DNA from: Actinocatenispora thailandica
Lineage (GTDB): Bacteria; Actinomycetota; Actinomycetes; Mycobacteriales; Micromonosporaceae
Assembly (NCBI RefSeq): GCF_016865425.1
Contig: NZ_AP023355.1
Span: forward strand, 5,020,198 to 5,084,197
Direction of reading: 5' to 3'
DNA length: 64,000 nt
The notes under the pieces: model-generated
Seen by the model: the letters and a program-made list of their open reading frames with translations, nothing else
Told to the model about the DNA's origin: nothing
Database searches by the model: none
In this document: piece by piece, positions 36,889 to 46,403 of the stretch
How positions within the stretch are numbered: position 1 is the first letter of the stretch
Layout: the number at the start of each line of letters is the position of its first letter
Program-made: the position numbers and the translations under genes

Positions 36889-38232
36889 TCAGCCGATACC
36901 GGCGATCGTGGCCACCCGGTCGAACACACCGGCCGCTGCCGCGGTCACCAGCACCAGGCAGCCGATGGTGGGGATCTCGGCCCAGTTCAGCAGTTGCCGG
37001 ACCCGGGTCCGGGTGATCTCGGACAGCGGGATCGCGGTGACCGCGGCGACGAGCACGCCGGCCACCGCCACCATCGCGACCAGCCACCGAGCCGCATCGG
37101 GCTCCCCCAGCGCCCACTCGACCAGCAGGCAGACCAATGCGGCCAGGCCCGCCGTGCGTAGGGCGATCACGTGTCGCAACTGCGAGAACAGCCGGGAACG
37201 CAGCAGCATCGCGACGCCGAGGCCGAGTGCGAGCCACCGATCCCAACCACCGCCGGAGCGAGACAGTACGGCGGCCGAGGCCACCGCCACCATCGCCAGT
37301 CCGGCCAGGCCGCCGGTGATCAGCGCCGAGCTGCGTTCGACGAGCCGGCCGAGTTGGTCGTGATCGACCAGTTCGGCGTGGCGGATCCGGTAGTCCGCGA
37401 CGGCCAGCCCGCCGACTGCGAGCGACAGCCGCGGCACCACCCCGATGGCGAGCGGAACCAGCAGGCTGGCCAGCCGTACGGCCGTGATCGGATCGGCCGA
37501 CCAACCGGCGGTGACGCCGACACCGACCCCGGCCAGGAAGAGCGGTACCGCAGCGCCGACGTGACCGGTGGCGCGCGAGGTCAGGACCCGCGCGATCGCC
37601 ACCGACACCGCGAGTCCGACTGCAGCGCCGGCATACCGGGCGGCGGGCGGCCAGTGCGGCCACCCCGCGGCGAGCCAGCCGGCCGCGGCGCCCCACGAGG
37701 CCGCCGCCGCCAGCAACGCCTCGGGCAGCAGCCGGTACCGGCGGCGTGCGGCGAACCAGCCGGCAACGGCCAGGATCGCCGCCGCGAGGGCCGCACCGGC
37801 CAGGCTGCCGAGCTGCCGGGTCGACCAGCTCGCCGGCAGCAACAGCATGGCGCACAACGACACCAACAGCGTCGCGAGCGCGCACCCGATGCTGGCCCGG
37901 GTCCCCCAGTGCGGACCGACCTCGTCGACCGCATCCTCGACCGCGTCCCGCGCGTCCGCCACGTAGGCCGGCCGCGTCTCGCTGGGCAGGTCGACCAGTT
38001 CCAGCAGGTCACCGTCCGCGACGCCGGCGTCGTCCAGGCTCTGGTCCAGCCTTAACGGTCGCCCGCCGGTCGGCAGCAACGACCAGGATGCCGGCTCTTT
38101 CGGTTGCTGCGCCGGCGCGCACAACCGAAGGACTTGCGGGATCAGCGTCGACATCGGCACTGTGGAAGGCAGGGCGAGGTCGACGCGCCTGGTGTCGCTG
38201 ACCAAGGTGATGCGACTGTAGGCGGTGGACAC
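36889..38232 (-). CDS. eccD: EccD, type VII secretion core membrane protein
   Basis: A 447-residue protein from GTG 38232 with AAAGGAG before it. Residues 1-85 are the ubiquitin-like YukD domain (YSRITLVSDTRRVDLALPSTVPMSTLIPQVLRL...LDQSLDDAGVADGDLLELVD). Eleven hydrophobic segments follow. In ESX systems EccD dimers line the inner-membrane pore around EccC. Divergent from eccC, with 135 bp between them that must hold both promoters. Confidence 0.9.
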   Translation of the reverse strand: MSTAYSRITLVSDTRRVDLALPSTVPMSTLIPQVLRLCAPAQQPKEPASWSLLPTGGRPLRLDQSLDDAGVADGDLLELVDLPSETRPAYVADARDAVEDAVDEVGPHWGTRASIGCALATLLVSLCAMLLLPASWSTRQLGSLAGAALAAAILAVAGWFAARRRYRLLPEALLAAAASWGAAAGWLAAGWPHWPPAARYAGAAVGLAVSVAIARVLTSRATGHVGAAVPLFLAGVGVGVTAGWSADPITAVRLASLLVPLAIGVVPRLSLAVGGLAVADYRIRHAELVDHDQLGRLVERSSALITGGLAGLAMVAVASAAVLSRSGGGWDRWLALGLGVAMLLRSRLFSQLRHVIALRTAGLAALVCLLVEWALGEPDAARWLVAMVAVAGVLVAAVTAIPLSEITRTRVRQLLNWAEIPTIGCLVLVTAAAAGVFDRVATIAGIG

Positions 38233-38367
38233 GCTACTCTCCTTTGACAGAGCCGGATACGTTCGGTTCGGACGGTAAACGCGTTGTCCAGCACCGAGTC
38301 TTCGATGCTGGCAGCGGCACCCGCGCACGCGACATTCGAGCAGGCGAATCTCAGGCGGTGAGCAGAA

Positions 38368-41300
38368 GTGGCTGTGGCACTGGTGCGCAGACCGGCGCGG
38401 ATCGCGCCGCCCCGCGTTCCGACCGAGCCGGTGACGATCAGCGACCCGCCGGGCCAGCACCGTCCGATGTCGACGGCGATGAGCATCTCGATGATCATCA
38501 TGCCGGTGGTCAGCGGTGCCGGTTCGCTGCTGGTGACGCTGACCAACCGCGGCAAGCCGCTGTACGCGGTGGCCGGGCTGCTGTTCCTCGTCGCATCCGT
38601 TGCGGTGGGGGCGATCATGCTGATCAGCCAGCGCAGCGGTCCGCGCCGGGAGACCCGGGAGGCGCGGGAACGCTACCTCGACTACATCGAGCACGTTCGC
38701 ACCGGTGCCCGGGCGACGATCGGCGTGCAGCGGCGAGCCGGCCGATGGTCGCATCCGGACACCGCCCGGCTGCTGGACATCGCCCGGCTCGACGCGCGCC
38801 GCTGGGAGCGGCGACGGACCGACGACGATTTCCTGCAGTTGCGGTTCGGTGTCGGCGACCAGCCGCTCGCCACCCCGCTGCGGATGGCCAGTGCCGAGAC
38901 GCCGCTGGCGGCGGTCGATCCGGTCTGCCAACAGGTCGCGCACGACCTGCGCGGGCGATACTCCGTGCTGCACGATCAGCCGGTCTGGTTGGGGCTGCGC
39001 GAACTGGGCGTGCTGAGCGTGGTCGGTGACCGGGCGGGCGCCCGGGCGGTGGCCGGATCGCTGATCGCGCAGCTGCTGACCTTCCATTCGCCGGAGGACG
39101 TGCAGCTGGCCGTGGTGCGCGACGAACGCCATGCACCGCCATGGGACTGGGCCAAGTGGGCACCGCACTGCCAGGAGCCCGCGATCGCCGACGGCGCACT
39201 GGCCGGCCGCCTGGTGGCGGCCAGCGTACCGGCGCTGGCCGAGTTGCTCGATGCGGAGATCCAGAATCGGTTGGATGCCTTGCAGCGCAGGCGGGGGCAG
39301 CGTTCGACCAACCAGCGCCAGCTGGTCGTGGTCGTCGACGGCGAGCACCTGTCCAGCGTGTGGGGCCTGCACTCGCCGGACCCCACGGTGTCGCTGGCGG
39401 ATCTCGGTGTTCATCTGGTGCTGCTGCTCGGGCATCGGCGGGAGGAGCCGGAAACCGTCGACGACCGGATCCTCGTCGGACCCGACGCTACCGCCGTACT
39501 GGAGTCGACCGGCCGCCGCGTCTCGGTCGACCGGCCTGAACCCGGCCTGTTGCCCGCGCTGGCACGGCTGCTCGCGCCGCTGCGGGCCGCCAGCGAGGAC
39601 ACCGCGGACGCGCTGAGCGACACGGTGGGTCTGCCGGAGATCCTCGGCGTCCCGGACGCCGGCACCCTCGATCCGGGCACGACCTGGCAGCCCCGCCCGC
39701 CGCGGGACTTCCTGCGGGTACCGATCGGTGTCGACGGTGAGCGCCGGCTCGTGATGCTGGACCTCAAGGAGTCGGCGCACGGCGGCATGGGCCCGCACGG
39801 GCTGATCGTCGGTGCCACCGGTTCCGGCAAGTCCGAGCTGCTGCGTACCCTGGTTTCCTCGCTGGCGATCAACCATTCGCCCGATCGGCTGGCGATGTTG
39901 CTGGTCGACTTCAAGGGCGGCGCCACCTTCGCCAGCATGGACCGGTTGCCGCATCTGGCCGGGATGATCACCAACCTGCAGGACGACCTGAGCCTCGTCG
40001 ACCGGATGCGCGACGCGCTGTACGGCGAGATGCAGCGCCGGCAGGAGCTGCTCAAGCAGGCCGGCAACCTGCCCAACGCGGTCGCCTACCAGGCGCTGCG
40101 GGACCGTGGTGCGCCGCTGGAACCCCTGCCCGAGCTGCTCGTGATCATCGACGAGTTCAGCGAGCTGCTGACCGCGCGGCCCGACTTCGCCGAGATGTTC
40201 GTGGCCGTCGGCCGGATCGGCCGGTCGATCGGGGTGCACCTGCTGCTCGCCACCCAACGGCTGGAGATGGGCAAGATCCGCGGCCTGGAGTCGCACCTGT
40301 CCTACCGGATCGGGCTGCGCACCTTCTCCGATGCCGAGAGCCGAGAAGCCATCGGCGTCCCGGACGCGTACCAGCTGCCACCCGAGCCGGGCTCCGGCTA
40401 CCTGAAGGTCGACACCACGGTGTTCACCCGGTTCAAGGCCGCGCTGGTCTCCGCGCCGTACCAGCCGCCGGCCCAGGCCATCACCCGGCCCGCACCGGTC
40501 GTGCCGTACGTGTCGACCAACGGTCTGGGCGCTTGGCTCTCGACCGACCGGTCGGCCGACCAGGGCACCGACGCCGCGGTCGGGGCGCCCAGCGAGCCGG
40601 ACCGGCCGTCGGTCCTCGACGTGCTGGTCGACCGGATCGCCGGCGCGGGCACCTCGGTACGCTCGGTGTGGCTCGACCCGCTGCCGGCCGCCCTGCCGCT
40701 GGACCGGGTGCAGCAACCGACCGCCCGGGCCGCGGCCGGTACCGTCGCAGCAGCCCTCGGGCTCGTCGACGACCCGACCAGGCAGGCGCAGTTCCCGCTG
40801 GAGTGGGACTTCGGTGGCGCGAGCGGGAACCTGGTCGTCAACGGCGCCCCGCAGTCCGGCAAGAGCACGGTGCTGCGCACCCTGCTCTGCTCGCTGGCGC
40901 TGCGCTACGCGCCCGGTGACGTGGTCGCCTACTGCATCGACTTCGGCGGCGGCGGGCTGCAACCGCTCGCCGAGCTGCCGCACGTGGCGGGCGTGGCCAC
41001 CCGCAGCGACCCGGAACGGCTGCGTCGCATCATCGGCGAGGTTTCCACCCTGGTCGACCGGCGTGAGGACCTGTTCCGCGAGCAGCACATCAGCTCCGCC
41101 AGCGACCTGCGCGCGGCCCGCGCCGACGGCCGGCTGCCGGCCGACACCCCCGGGGACGTCTTCCTGGTGATCGACGGCTGGGCGTCGTTCCGCGACGAGT
41201 ACGAACTGCTGGAGGACGTGGTCGGCGACATCGCCGCCCGGGGCCTCAACTACGGCGTGCACGTCGTGCTGGCGGTCACCCAGAGCATGCAGCTCCGGAT

Positions 41301-42309
41301 GCGGATGCAGTCGTCGTTCAGCGGCCACATCGACCTGCGCCTCAACGACGCCTTCGACACCCAGTTCGACCGCACCGTGATGCAACAGATCGACAAACAG
41401 ACACCGGGACGTGCACTGATCGAGGGCAACCTGATCGTGCAGTTCGCGCTGCCACGCATCGACGGAGAGGCCACCGTCGACGGTCTGGCCGCGGCGCAGC
41501 GAGCGCTCGTTCGGGCCGTCACCGAACGCTGGCCGCGGGGCGTGGCCCGGGTGCACGTGCTGCCGACGCTGCTTCCCGCGGCGCAGCTGCCACCGGCATC
41601 GCCGGACGACATCGGCGTCCCGATCGGCGTCTCCGAACGCGATCTCGAACCGGTCGGCGTGGACCTGGAGAGCGGCGACCCGCACCTGCTCGTGTACGGC
41701 GACGGTGAGACCGGCAAGACCAATCTGCTTCGGGTGCTGATCGACGGGTACCTGGCCCGCCGCTCGCCCGCGCAGCTCGGCATCGTGCTGGTCGACTACC
41801 GGCGCACCCTGCTCGACGTGGTGCCGCCGGAGTACCTGCTGGCCTACTGCACCGCACAGCAGCAGACCACCCAGGTGGCCCAGGAGATCGCCGGTTCGCT
41901 GGCACAGCGCCTGCCCGGACCCGACGTCACCTCCGAACAGCTGCGCACCCGTAGCTGGTGGAAGGGCCTGGAGGTGCTGTACGTGGTGGACGACTACGAC
42001 CTGGTGGCCACCGGTTCCGGCAACCCGCTGCTGCCGCTGGTCGACTACCTCCCGCAGGCCCGCGACCTCGGCTTCCACCTGGTCGTGGCCCGCCGCACCG
42101 GCGGCGCCTCCCGAGTGCTGTTCGAGCCGCTGCTGCAGTCGCTCAACGACCTGAGCACCCCGGGGCTGCTGTTCTCCGGAGACCGGATGGAAGGGCGGCT
42201 CGTCAACGGGGCGGCCTCGCAGCGACTGCCGCAGGGCCGGGCCCTGTATGCCAGCCGCAGCGGGGCCGTCACCCAGGTGCAGACCGCGTGGGCGGCGCCC
42301 GACCAGTGA
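38368..42309 (+). CDS. eccC: EccC, FtsK/SpoIIIE-type ATPase of type VII secretion
   Basis: A 1313-residue fused EccCa/EccCb protein from GTG 38368. Two membrane segments lie at about 40-90. Three ATPase domains have P-loops GATGSGKSE (about 482), GAPQSGKST (about 826) and GDGETGKTN (about 1111). Walker B is IIDEFSEL in the first domain, VIDGWASF in the second (Glu missing) and VVDDYDLV in the third. EccC recognises WXG100 substrates and powers secretion. Convergent with the WXG100-like pair 108 bp downstream. Confidence 0.94.
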   Translation: MAVALVRRPARIAPPRVPTEPVTISDPPGQHRPMSTAMSISMIIMPVVSGAGSLLVTLTNRGKPLYAVAGLLFLVASVAVGAIMLISQRSGPRRETREARERYLDYIEHVRTGARATIGVQRRAGRWSHPDTARLLDIARLDARRWERRRTDDDFLQLRFGVGDQPLATPLRMASAETPLAAVDPVCQQVAHDLRGRYSVLHDQPVWLGLRELGVLSVVGDRAGARAVAGSLIAQLLTFHSPEDVQLAVVRDERHAPPWDWAKWAPHCQEPAIADGALAGRLVAASVPALAELLDAEIQNRLDALQRRRGQRSTNQRQLVVVVDGEHLSSVWGLHSPDPTVSLADLGVHLVLLLGHRREEPETVDDRILVGPDATAVLESTGRRVSVDRPEPGLLPALARLLAPLRAASEDTADALSDTVGLPEILGVPDAGTLDPGTTWQPRPPRDFLRVPIGVDGERRLVMLDLKESAHGGMGPHGLIVGATGSGKSELLRTLVSSLAINHSPDRLAMLLVDFKGGATFASMDRLPHLAGMITNLQDDLSLVDRMRDALYGEMQRRQELLKQAGNLPNAVAYQALRDRGAPLEPLPELLVIIDEFSELLTARPDFAEMFVAVGRIGRSIGVHLLLATQRLEMGKIRGLESHLSYRIGLRTFSDAESREAIGVPDAYQLPPEPGSGYLKVDTTVFTRFKAALVSAPYQPPAQAITRPAPVVPYVSTNGLGAWLSTDRSADQGTDAAVGAPSEPDRPSVLDVLVDRIAGAGTSVRSVWLDPLPAALPLDRVQQPTARAAAGTVAAALGLVDDPTRQAQFPLEWDFGGASGNLVVNGAPQSGKSTVLRTLLCSLALRYAPGDVVAYCIDFGGGGLQPLAELPHVAGVATRSDPERLRRIIGEVSTLVDRREDLFREQHISSASDLRAARADGRLPADTPGDVFLVIDGWASFRDEYELLEDVVGDIAARGLNYGVHVVLAVTQSMQLRMRMQSSFSGHIDLRLNDAFDTQFDRTVMQQIDKQTPGRALIEGNLIVQFALPRIDGEATVDGLAAAQRALVRAVTERWPRGVARVHVLPTLLPAAQLPPASPDDIGVPIGVSERDLEPVGVDLESGDPHLLVYGDGETGKTNLLRVLIDGYLARRSPAQLGIVLVDYRRTLLDVVPPEYLLAYCTAQQQTTQVAQEIAGSLAQRLPGPDVTSEQLRTRSWWKGLEVLYVVDDYDLVATGSGNPLLPLVDYLPQARDLGFHLVVARRTGGASRVLFEPLLQSLNDLSTPGLLFSGDRMEGRLVNGAASQRLPQGRALYASRSGAVTQVQTAWAAPDQ

Positions 42310-42417
42310 GTCGCGCCCCGGCTGGCTCATCACGAACGCACTCCTTGGTGGAGGTACAGCCGCCGGCACGGCCAGGCTCCCCGTGGCCGCCTGGCCGTGC
42401 CGATGGACCGTGCCAGC

Positions 42418-42720
42418 TCAGCCGCCGGACGAAAGCATGTTGACCGCCCGCGTCGCGTACTGCAGGTGCGTGTCACCGACCTGCGTGGTGGTTCGCTGGA
42501 ACTGGTGTGTGTTGTTGATGTACTCGTCGATCAGCTCGTCGGCCTTGCGCATGCAGGCCTGGTGCTCGTCGGTACCCATGCCGCCGTCCAGCGTGTTGAG
42601 CGCCTTGGAGACGTGCGACTTGAGCGTCGCCCGCAGCCCCTCGATGTTGCCCGCGTGCCCGCTCTGGTCGGCCGCGAGCTGGTCGATGGTGCCGAACTCG
42701 GCCCGGATCTGGTGTCCCAC
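42418..42720 (-). CDS. WXG100-like secreted protein, second of a pair
   Basis: A 100-residue all-helical protein (MGHQIRAEFGTIDQLAADQSGHAGNIEGLRATLKSHV, then GGMGTDEHQACMRKADELIDEYINNTHQFQRTT). The W-x-G turn is replaced by M-G-T, but the helix-turn-helix length and position match. It lies 14 bp after its partner, like esxB/esxA pairs. It should form a heterodimer and be exported by the adjacent EccC. Confidence 0.8.
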   Translation of the reverse strand: MGHQIRAEFGTIDQLAADQSGHAGNIEGLRATLKSHVSKALNTLDGGMGTDEHQACMRKADELIDEYINNTHQFQRTTTQVGDTHLQYATRAVNMLSSGG

Positions 42721-42734
42721 GGTGCTGCCCTTCC

Positions 42735-43088
42735 TCAGACGTTGATGTCGCGGGCGACCTGCGGCGCCAGCGACTCGTGTGCGGACACGGCCGGATGCTG
42801 GTCACTGTCGGCCTGCTCGTCCCCGGTCTGGATGTGCCGGTCGGCGTGCACCGCGCGGTAGGCCTGGTTGGCGATCCGGCTCGCCAGTTGGGTCAGGTTC
42901 GCCCGGCTCAGATCGGACACGCCGTAGAAGGTGTTGCCCGCCGAGCCCTTGAGCCCGTGCTTGGCGGCCTCCATCTTGCTGCCGAAGCTCTTCGCCTCGG
43001 AGTGCTGGTCCTCGGCGTTCCCCTCGTACCCCTGACCGGCATGAGCCAGCCCGCCGGCCTCGTTCAGGTTCACGTACCTTGCGCCCAT
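42735..43088 (-). CDS. WXG100-like secreted protein, first of a pair
   Basis: A 117-residue protein. ATG 43088 has GAGGGAGC before it; the open frame continues upstream without a better start. Two helices flank GSAGNTFYG, and YGVSDLSRANLTQLASRIANQAYRAV follows. The N-terminal LNEAGGLAHAGQGYEGNAEDQHSEAKSFGSKM has the heptad pattern of WXG100 helices. The polar C-terminal tail of about 30 residues may carry the secretion signal. Confidence 0.75.
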   Translation of the reverse strand: MGARYVNLNEAGGLAHAGQGYEGNAEDQHSEAKSFGSKMEAAKHGLKGSAGNTFYGVSDLSRANLTQLASRIANQAYRAVHADRHIQTGDEQADSDQHPAVSAHESLAPQVARDINV

Positions 43089-43509
43089 CGGGCTGCTCCC
43101 TCCGCTGTGACCACGACGTTCGACGAATGCGCCCGAGCTGACCGGACAATGCGCGGGGCTCGCCGAACGCAGTCGTGGGTCCTCGCTTCCGATGCCACCA
43201 TAAACCCAACCGACAATGGCCCCGAAGACCCAATCATGAAGCATCCGACCGGCAACCGCCAGAAGAGCATCTGCCCAGCTCAACTGCCATGTACGAGACT
43301 GTCTAATACTGTCTAAAACAGTGCGAGCACTTGCCACGAACAGCTCCGTCGGCTAACAGCTATAGCGGCGTGTGATGGTTTCATGAATTGATCACCAAAT
43401 CGTGCCAGCCACCTACCCGACAAGGCGGCTCAAGCATTTCTCTTCTATTCTTCTAGCCAGCCGGGGCGCCACGGCGATGCGTTCCGGGTGAGGGAAGAAG
43501 GGGGTCCAC
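43089..43509. promoter_or_regulatory. 421-bp divergent regulatory region of the WXG and substrate operons
   Basis: The region is AT-richer than almost anywhere else in the window. ACTGTCTAA occurs at 43298 and again exactly ten bases later at 43308, and ACTGT-CTAAA-ACAGT (43308-43322) is a perfect dyad. This looks like a regulator binding site spaced by one helical turn. A clear promoter could not be assigned. Confidence 0.5.
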
Positions 43510-43857
43510 GTGACGTTCGTCGACATCCACCCCGACGTGGTGTTCGGTGCCGGTCGGGCCACCGCAGCGACGTCGTCGGAGTGGGACGCCTGGGCCGGGC
43601 GAGCCGAGTCCCTGCTCCGCGACGTCGCCGGCGCCACCGGCGACCCGATCGTCGGCGGAGCCTTCGAGGACTACCTCTCGATGTGGAACCCGACCATGAA
43701 GGCCGCGGGTCGTCAGGCCACCGCGCTCGGGAACGGCGCTTCGAGGGCTGCCGGTTCGGTCGCTGAAGGCGACAGCGTGGGAGCCAGCCACCTTCGCCAG
43801 ACCGGCGCCCGCTTGGACGGCCTGACCTCCCAACTGCGCCGCCCCATCAACGACTGA
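43510..43857 (+). CDS. EspC/WXG-like helical protein
   Basis: A 115-residue protein from GTG 43510, with an A/G-rich stretch as Shine-Dalgarno. It begins FVDIHPDVVFGAGRATAATSSEWDAWAGRAESLL and continues in a second amphipathic helix with SHLRQTGARLDGLTSQLR. Length and heptads resemble ESX-secreted EspC/WXG100-type proteins. It is 15 bp upstream of a larger candidate substrate, so the two may be secreted as a complex. Confidence 0.7.
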   Translation: MTFVDIHPDVVFGAGRATAATSSEWDAWAGRAESLLRDVAGATGDPIVGGAFEDYLSMWNPTMKAAGRQATALGNGASRAAGSVAEGDSVGASHLRQTGARLDGLTSQLRRPIND

Positions 43858-43872
43858 CGTCGGAGCGAGGCG

Positions 43873-45075
43873 ATGGAACCGTTCGAGAAGTTCAAGAACG
43901 CAGGCAACCTGGAAAACTACATGGAACCCATGGTCTCGAACGCGACCGACGCGTTGCGCAAGGGCGGGATCACCATCCGCCAGTACCGCCCGGTGGCCAC
44001 GAACTGGAAGGGGTTCGGCAACCACGAGGCGGAGGGAGCGCCGGTCGCCATCAAGCAAACCGCGCGGACCACGCACACGATGATGGTGTGGGCTGCCGTG
44101 GTCACCCAGTACTGGGGCGTTCAACTACACAAGTTCAACGACCGGGTCGACGAGATCGTGTTGAACTTCAACAACTTCCGACCGCCCGCTCCGTCGACCC
44201 CCTCGCACGCCCTGGGACCCCAGCCGAGTCCAACCACCCATCCGACACCTCATTCCACGGGCGGTCCGGGCGCTCGCGCTCAGTCCGGAGAGAGCGCACC
44301 AGCTTCGTCGACGGTCGGCCCGGCGTACCGGGCCGCCCTCAACCATGCGGTGTCGCAGTGGCACAGTGCGTACAACGAGTTCGTCGTCGCCGGCCGCAAC
44401 CTGGCGAAGAGAATGCTCAGCCAGGGGCCTACAAGAAGAAACGTCCAGCTCGCTATCGGCTCCGGCGCCATACCCGACCCGCTGGACGAGTGGTACGACC
44501 CGGTGAAGAACCTCTGGACTGGCGCCCGCAACTTCGTCGATCCGTTCCTCGGTGATCCGAGCCCCAGCAACTTCCTGGGGGTGTTCGGCTGGATGGGCGG
44601 TGCGCCCGGCCTCATGGCGACAGCCTGGTACATGCACACGTACGGAATCGACATCCCGGGTTTCGGCAAGACCGCACGCCCCGGATCGGACCCCGACGCC
44701 TTTGCTCGGTTCAAGAGCCTCTCGAAGTGGCTCGGTCCCGTGTCGGCCGGCGCGGCCGCCGCGACCGGCGCATGGACGCAGTGGTCGGACGACAGCAAGT
44801 ACCAGCCCCACATGCCGTGGACCGAGAAGGCGATGCGCTCCATCGTGCGCGGCGGCGCCGATGCGGGCGCTGGCTTCGCTGGCGGCTTGGCCGGCGAGGC
44901 GGTGGGCGGGCCGGTCGCCGGGGCCGCGGTGGGCGGGGCCGCGACAAGCGTTACCGACAAGGTGATCGACCACTTCTTCGATCGTGGCCCGGAGTACCAG
45001 GGTGCGCCCAGCGAGCCGCATCCGACACCGACTCCGACCACTCCAAAGACGCCCAGCCCGGTAGGGCCCCCGTGA
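43873..45075 (+). CDS. Putative type VII secretion substrate, 400 residues
   Basis: N-terminal 100 residues are helical, with a W-x-G-like turn (NWKGFGNHEAEG). A Pro/Ser/Thr linker covers about 105-150. A second helical domain carries HAVSQWHSAYNEFVVAGRNLAKRM. A Trp-rich middle (FLGVFGWMGGAPGLMATAWYMHTYG) follows, and a glycine/alanine-rich segment at about 335-370 resembles membrane-inserting regions of LXG-type toxins. No catalytic motif is recognised. The gene codes are less GC-rich than neighbours. Likely an exported effector; the next two genes may be its chaperone and immunity factors. Confidence 0.6.
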   Translation: MEPFEKFKNAGNLENYMEPMVSNATDALRKGGITIRQYRPVATNWKGFGNHEAEGAPVAIKQTARTTHTMMVWAAVVTQYWGVQLHKFNDRVDEIVLNFNNFRPPAPSTPSHALGPQPSPTTHPTPHSTGGPGARAQSGESAPASSTVGPAYRAALNHAVSQWHSAYNEFVVAGRNLAKRMLSQGPTRRNVQLAIGSGAIPDPLDEWYDPVKNLWTGARNFVDPFLGDPSPSNFLGVFGWMGGAPGLMATAWYMHTYGIDIPGFGKTARPGSDPDAFARFKSLSKWLGPVSAGAAAATGAWTQWSDDSKYQPHMPWTEKAMRSIVRGGADAGAGFAGGLAGEAVGGPVAGAAVGGAATSVTDKVIDHFFDRGPEYQGAPSEPHPTPTPTTPKTPSPVGPP

Positions 45076-45584
45076 CTGCGTCGGAGGCGGAAGAGCCGGG
45101 CGGGGTCACGGGGAACGGCCTGGTGGACTTTAGGCATCCACGTCTTCCGTTCCGGCTCGACCTGCCTGACGACTGGACGCTGCTGGTGGATCGGTGGCCC
45201 GGGATCGCCCTACTCGCCAGGGAACCAGCCGGGCACTGGCCCCGCACCAATCTCGTCGTGATCACGGACCGCATCCCGGTGAACATGGCCGAAAGCCGTT
45301 GGCACCAAGAGACCGAAGCGAGTTTGGGTGCACACCTGCAACGATTCCGGCTGCTGGACCGCGAGGTCGAAACGGTCGGCGAGGTGTCGACGCTGCGACG
45401 ACTGGCCACCCACAGGCTGTGGGACAGCGAAGAACCACTGACGTTCGACCAGTGTGTGCTCGTGGCAGAGGGGGTTGCCTATACCCTCACCTTGACCGGC
45501 CACACCCTGCTGTATCCCGAGCTGTCCGGCTTGTTCGATCGGATCCGTGCGTCGTTCCGAGTCGGCCGATCGGAGCCCGAATGA
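45072..45584 (+). CDS. DcrB/PsbP-like small protein in the substrate operon
   Basis: A 170-residue protein whose GTG 45072 overlaps the previous stop (GTGA). The sequence DFRHPRLPFRLDLPDDWTLLVDRWPGIALLARE...LVVITDRIP and DQCVLVAEGVAYTLTLTGHTLLYPELSGLFDRIRASFRV follows the alternating strand pattern of Mog1/PsbP/DcrB-like folds. There is no signal peptide, so it stays in the cytoplasm unless exported by type VII secretion. It could be a chaperone or an immunity-like partner. Confidence 0.65.
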   Translation: MTASEAEEPGGVTGNGLVDFRHPRLPFRLDLPDDWTLLVDRWPGIALLAREPAGHWPRTNLVVITDRIPVNMAESRWHQETEASLGAHLQRFRLLDREVETVGEVSTLRRLATHRLWDSEEPLTFDQCVLVAEGVAYTLTLTGHTLLYPELSGLFDRIRASFRVGRSEPE

Positions 45585-46360
45585 CGATCCGGTTCGATGC
45601 CGAGCTCGGGCGCGCTCTGCTGCCCGCAGATCAGCTGGATGCGCTGATCTCGGCGTCTGCGCGGGCGGACTGGCATGCGCCGGCGCTCACAGAGCTCCAC
45701 CCGAGCGGGATGGTGACACCCGACGGGCCACACGATTCGATCGCGGCGGCGCTTCGTGTCGTCACGGAACCACTGTGCCGAGTGCGTTTCGTCGAACGGG
45801 GCTCCGAGTCGGTGAAGCCCACCTGCGTCGCGGAGGCGTGGCTGGGAATTCCCAGCACGGCGCTGAGGGTTCGTCGTGATGGTGAGCAGGACGAGTTCGC
45901 CGCGATCCGCACTGCATACCTGCCTGACGAACTGGCCGACTTGGTCTCACTGCGTCCACGACCGCGGACGCCGCAGCTCCCCTTCGAGGTATCCGCCGTC
46001 TGCTTCGCAGATCTACTGTCGACCAGCCCGGCGCTGCACGCCGATGCGGCCCGCCACCTGATGTCCGCAGTGGAAGACGGCGAAGTGGGTAAGGCTCTGC
46101 AGTCCGTGTCGGGGCGCCTGCGCCGTTGGTGGACGGTACTCGTGGGATGGCGACAGGAGGGGCGAATCACGGCGTCGCAGCGGCTCACCGTCCTCGACAC
46201 CGAAGACGGCCTGTGGTTGGCACTCCCGAGCGAAGACCTGATCGCCGTCCTGCCCGCCTCCTCCGGCGACATCTGGCGGGTTCTGACGATGCTGATGGTC
46301 GAGCCGGATCCATCGACAGCTGACTCGACCCGAACGACCCGCTGGGTCGGCCGCGAGTGA
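45581..46360 (+). CDS. EspG-like protein, possible secretion chaperone
   Basis: A 259-residue protein overlapping the previous gene by four bases (ATGA). Alternating strands and helices (ALRVVTEPLCRVRFVERGSESVKPTCVAEAWLGIPSTALRVRRDGEQDEFAAIRTAYLPDELADLV, then a helical second half ending in WRVLTMLMVEPD) resemble EspG-family chaperones, which bind ESX substrates. The resemblance is by pattern and context only. Confidence 0.5.
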   Translation: MTIRFDAELGRALLPADQLDALISASARADWHAPALTELHPSGMVTPDGPHDSIAAALRVVTEPLCRVRFVERGSESVKPTCVAEAWLGIPSTALRVRRDGEQDEFAAIRTAYLPDELADLVSLRPRPRTPQLPFEVSAVCFADLLSTSPALHADAARHLMSAVEDGEVGKALQSVSGRLRRWWTVLVGWRQEGRITASQRLTVLDTEDGLWLALPSEDLIAVLPASSGDIWRVLTMLMVEPDPSTADSTRTTRWVGRE

Positions 46361-46403
46361 CGTGCCAGCCTTCCCGCCGATAGACTCGGGTCCGGGGAGG
46401 TGG

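Noticed and set aside
36889-42369. A continuous 1826-codon open frame on the - strand
   Set aside because: Only the part from 38232 down is EccD. The rest is antisense to eccC, and long antisense frames are common in high-GC DNA.
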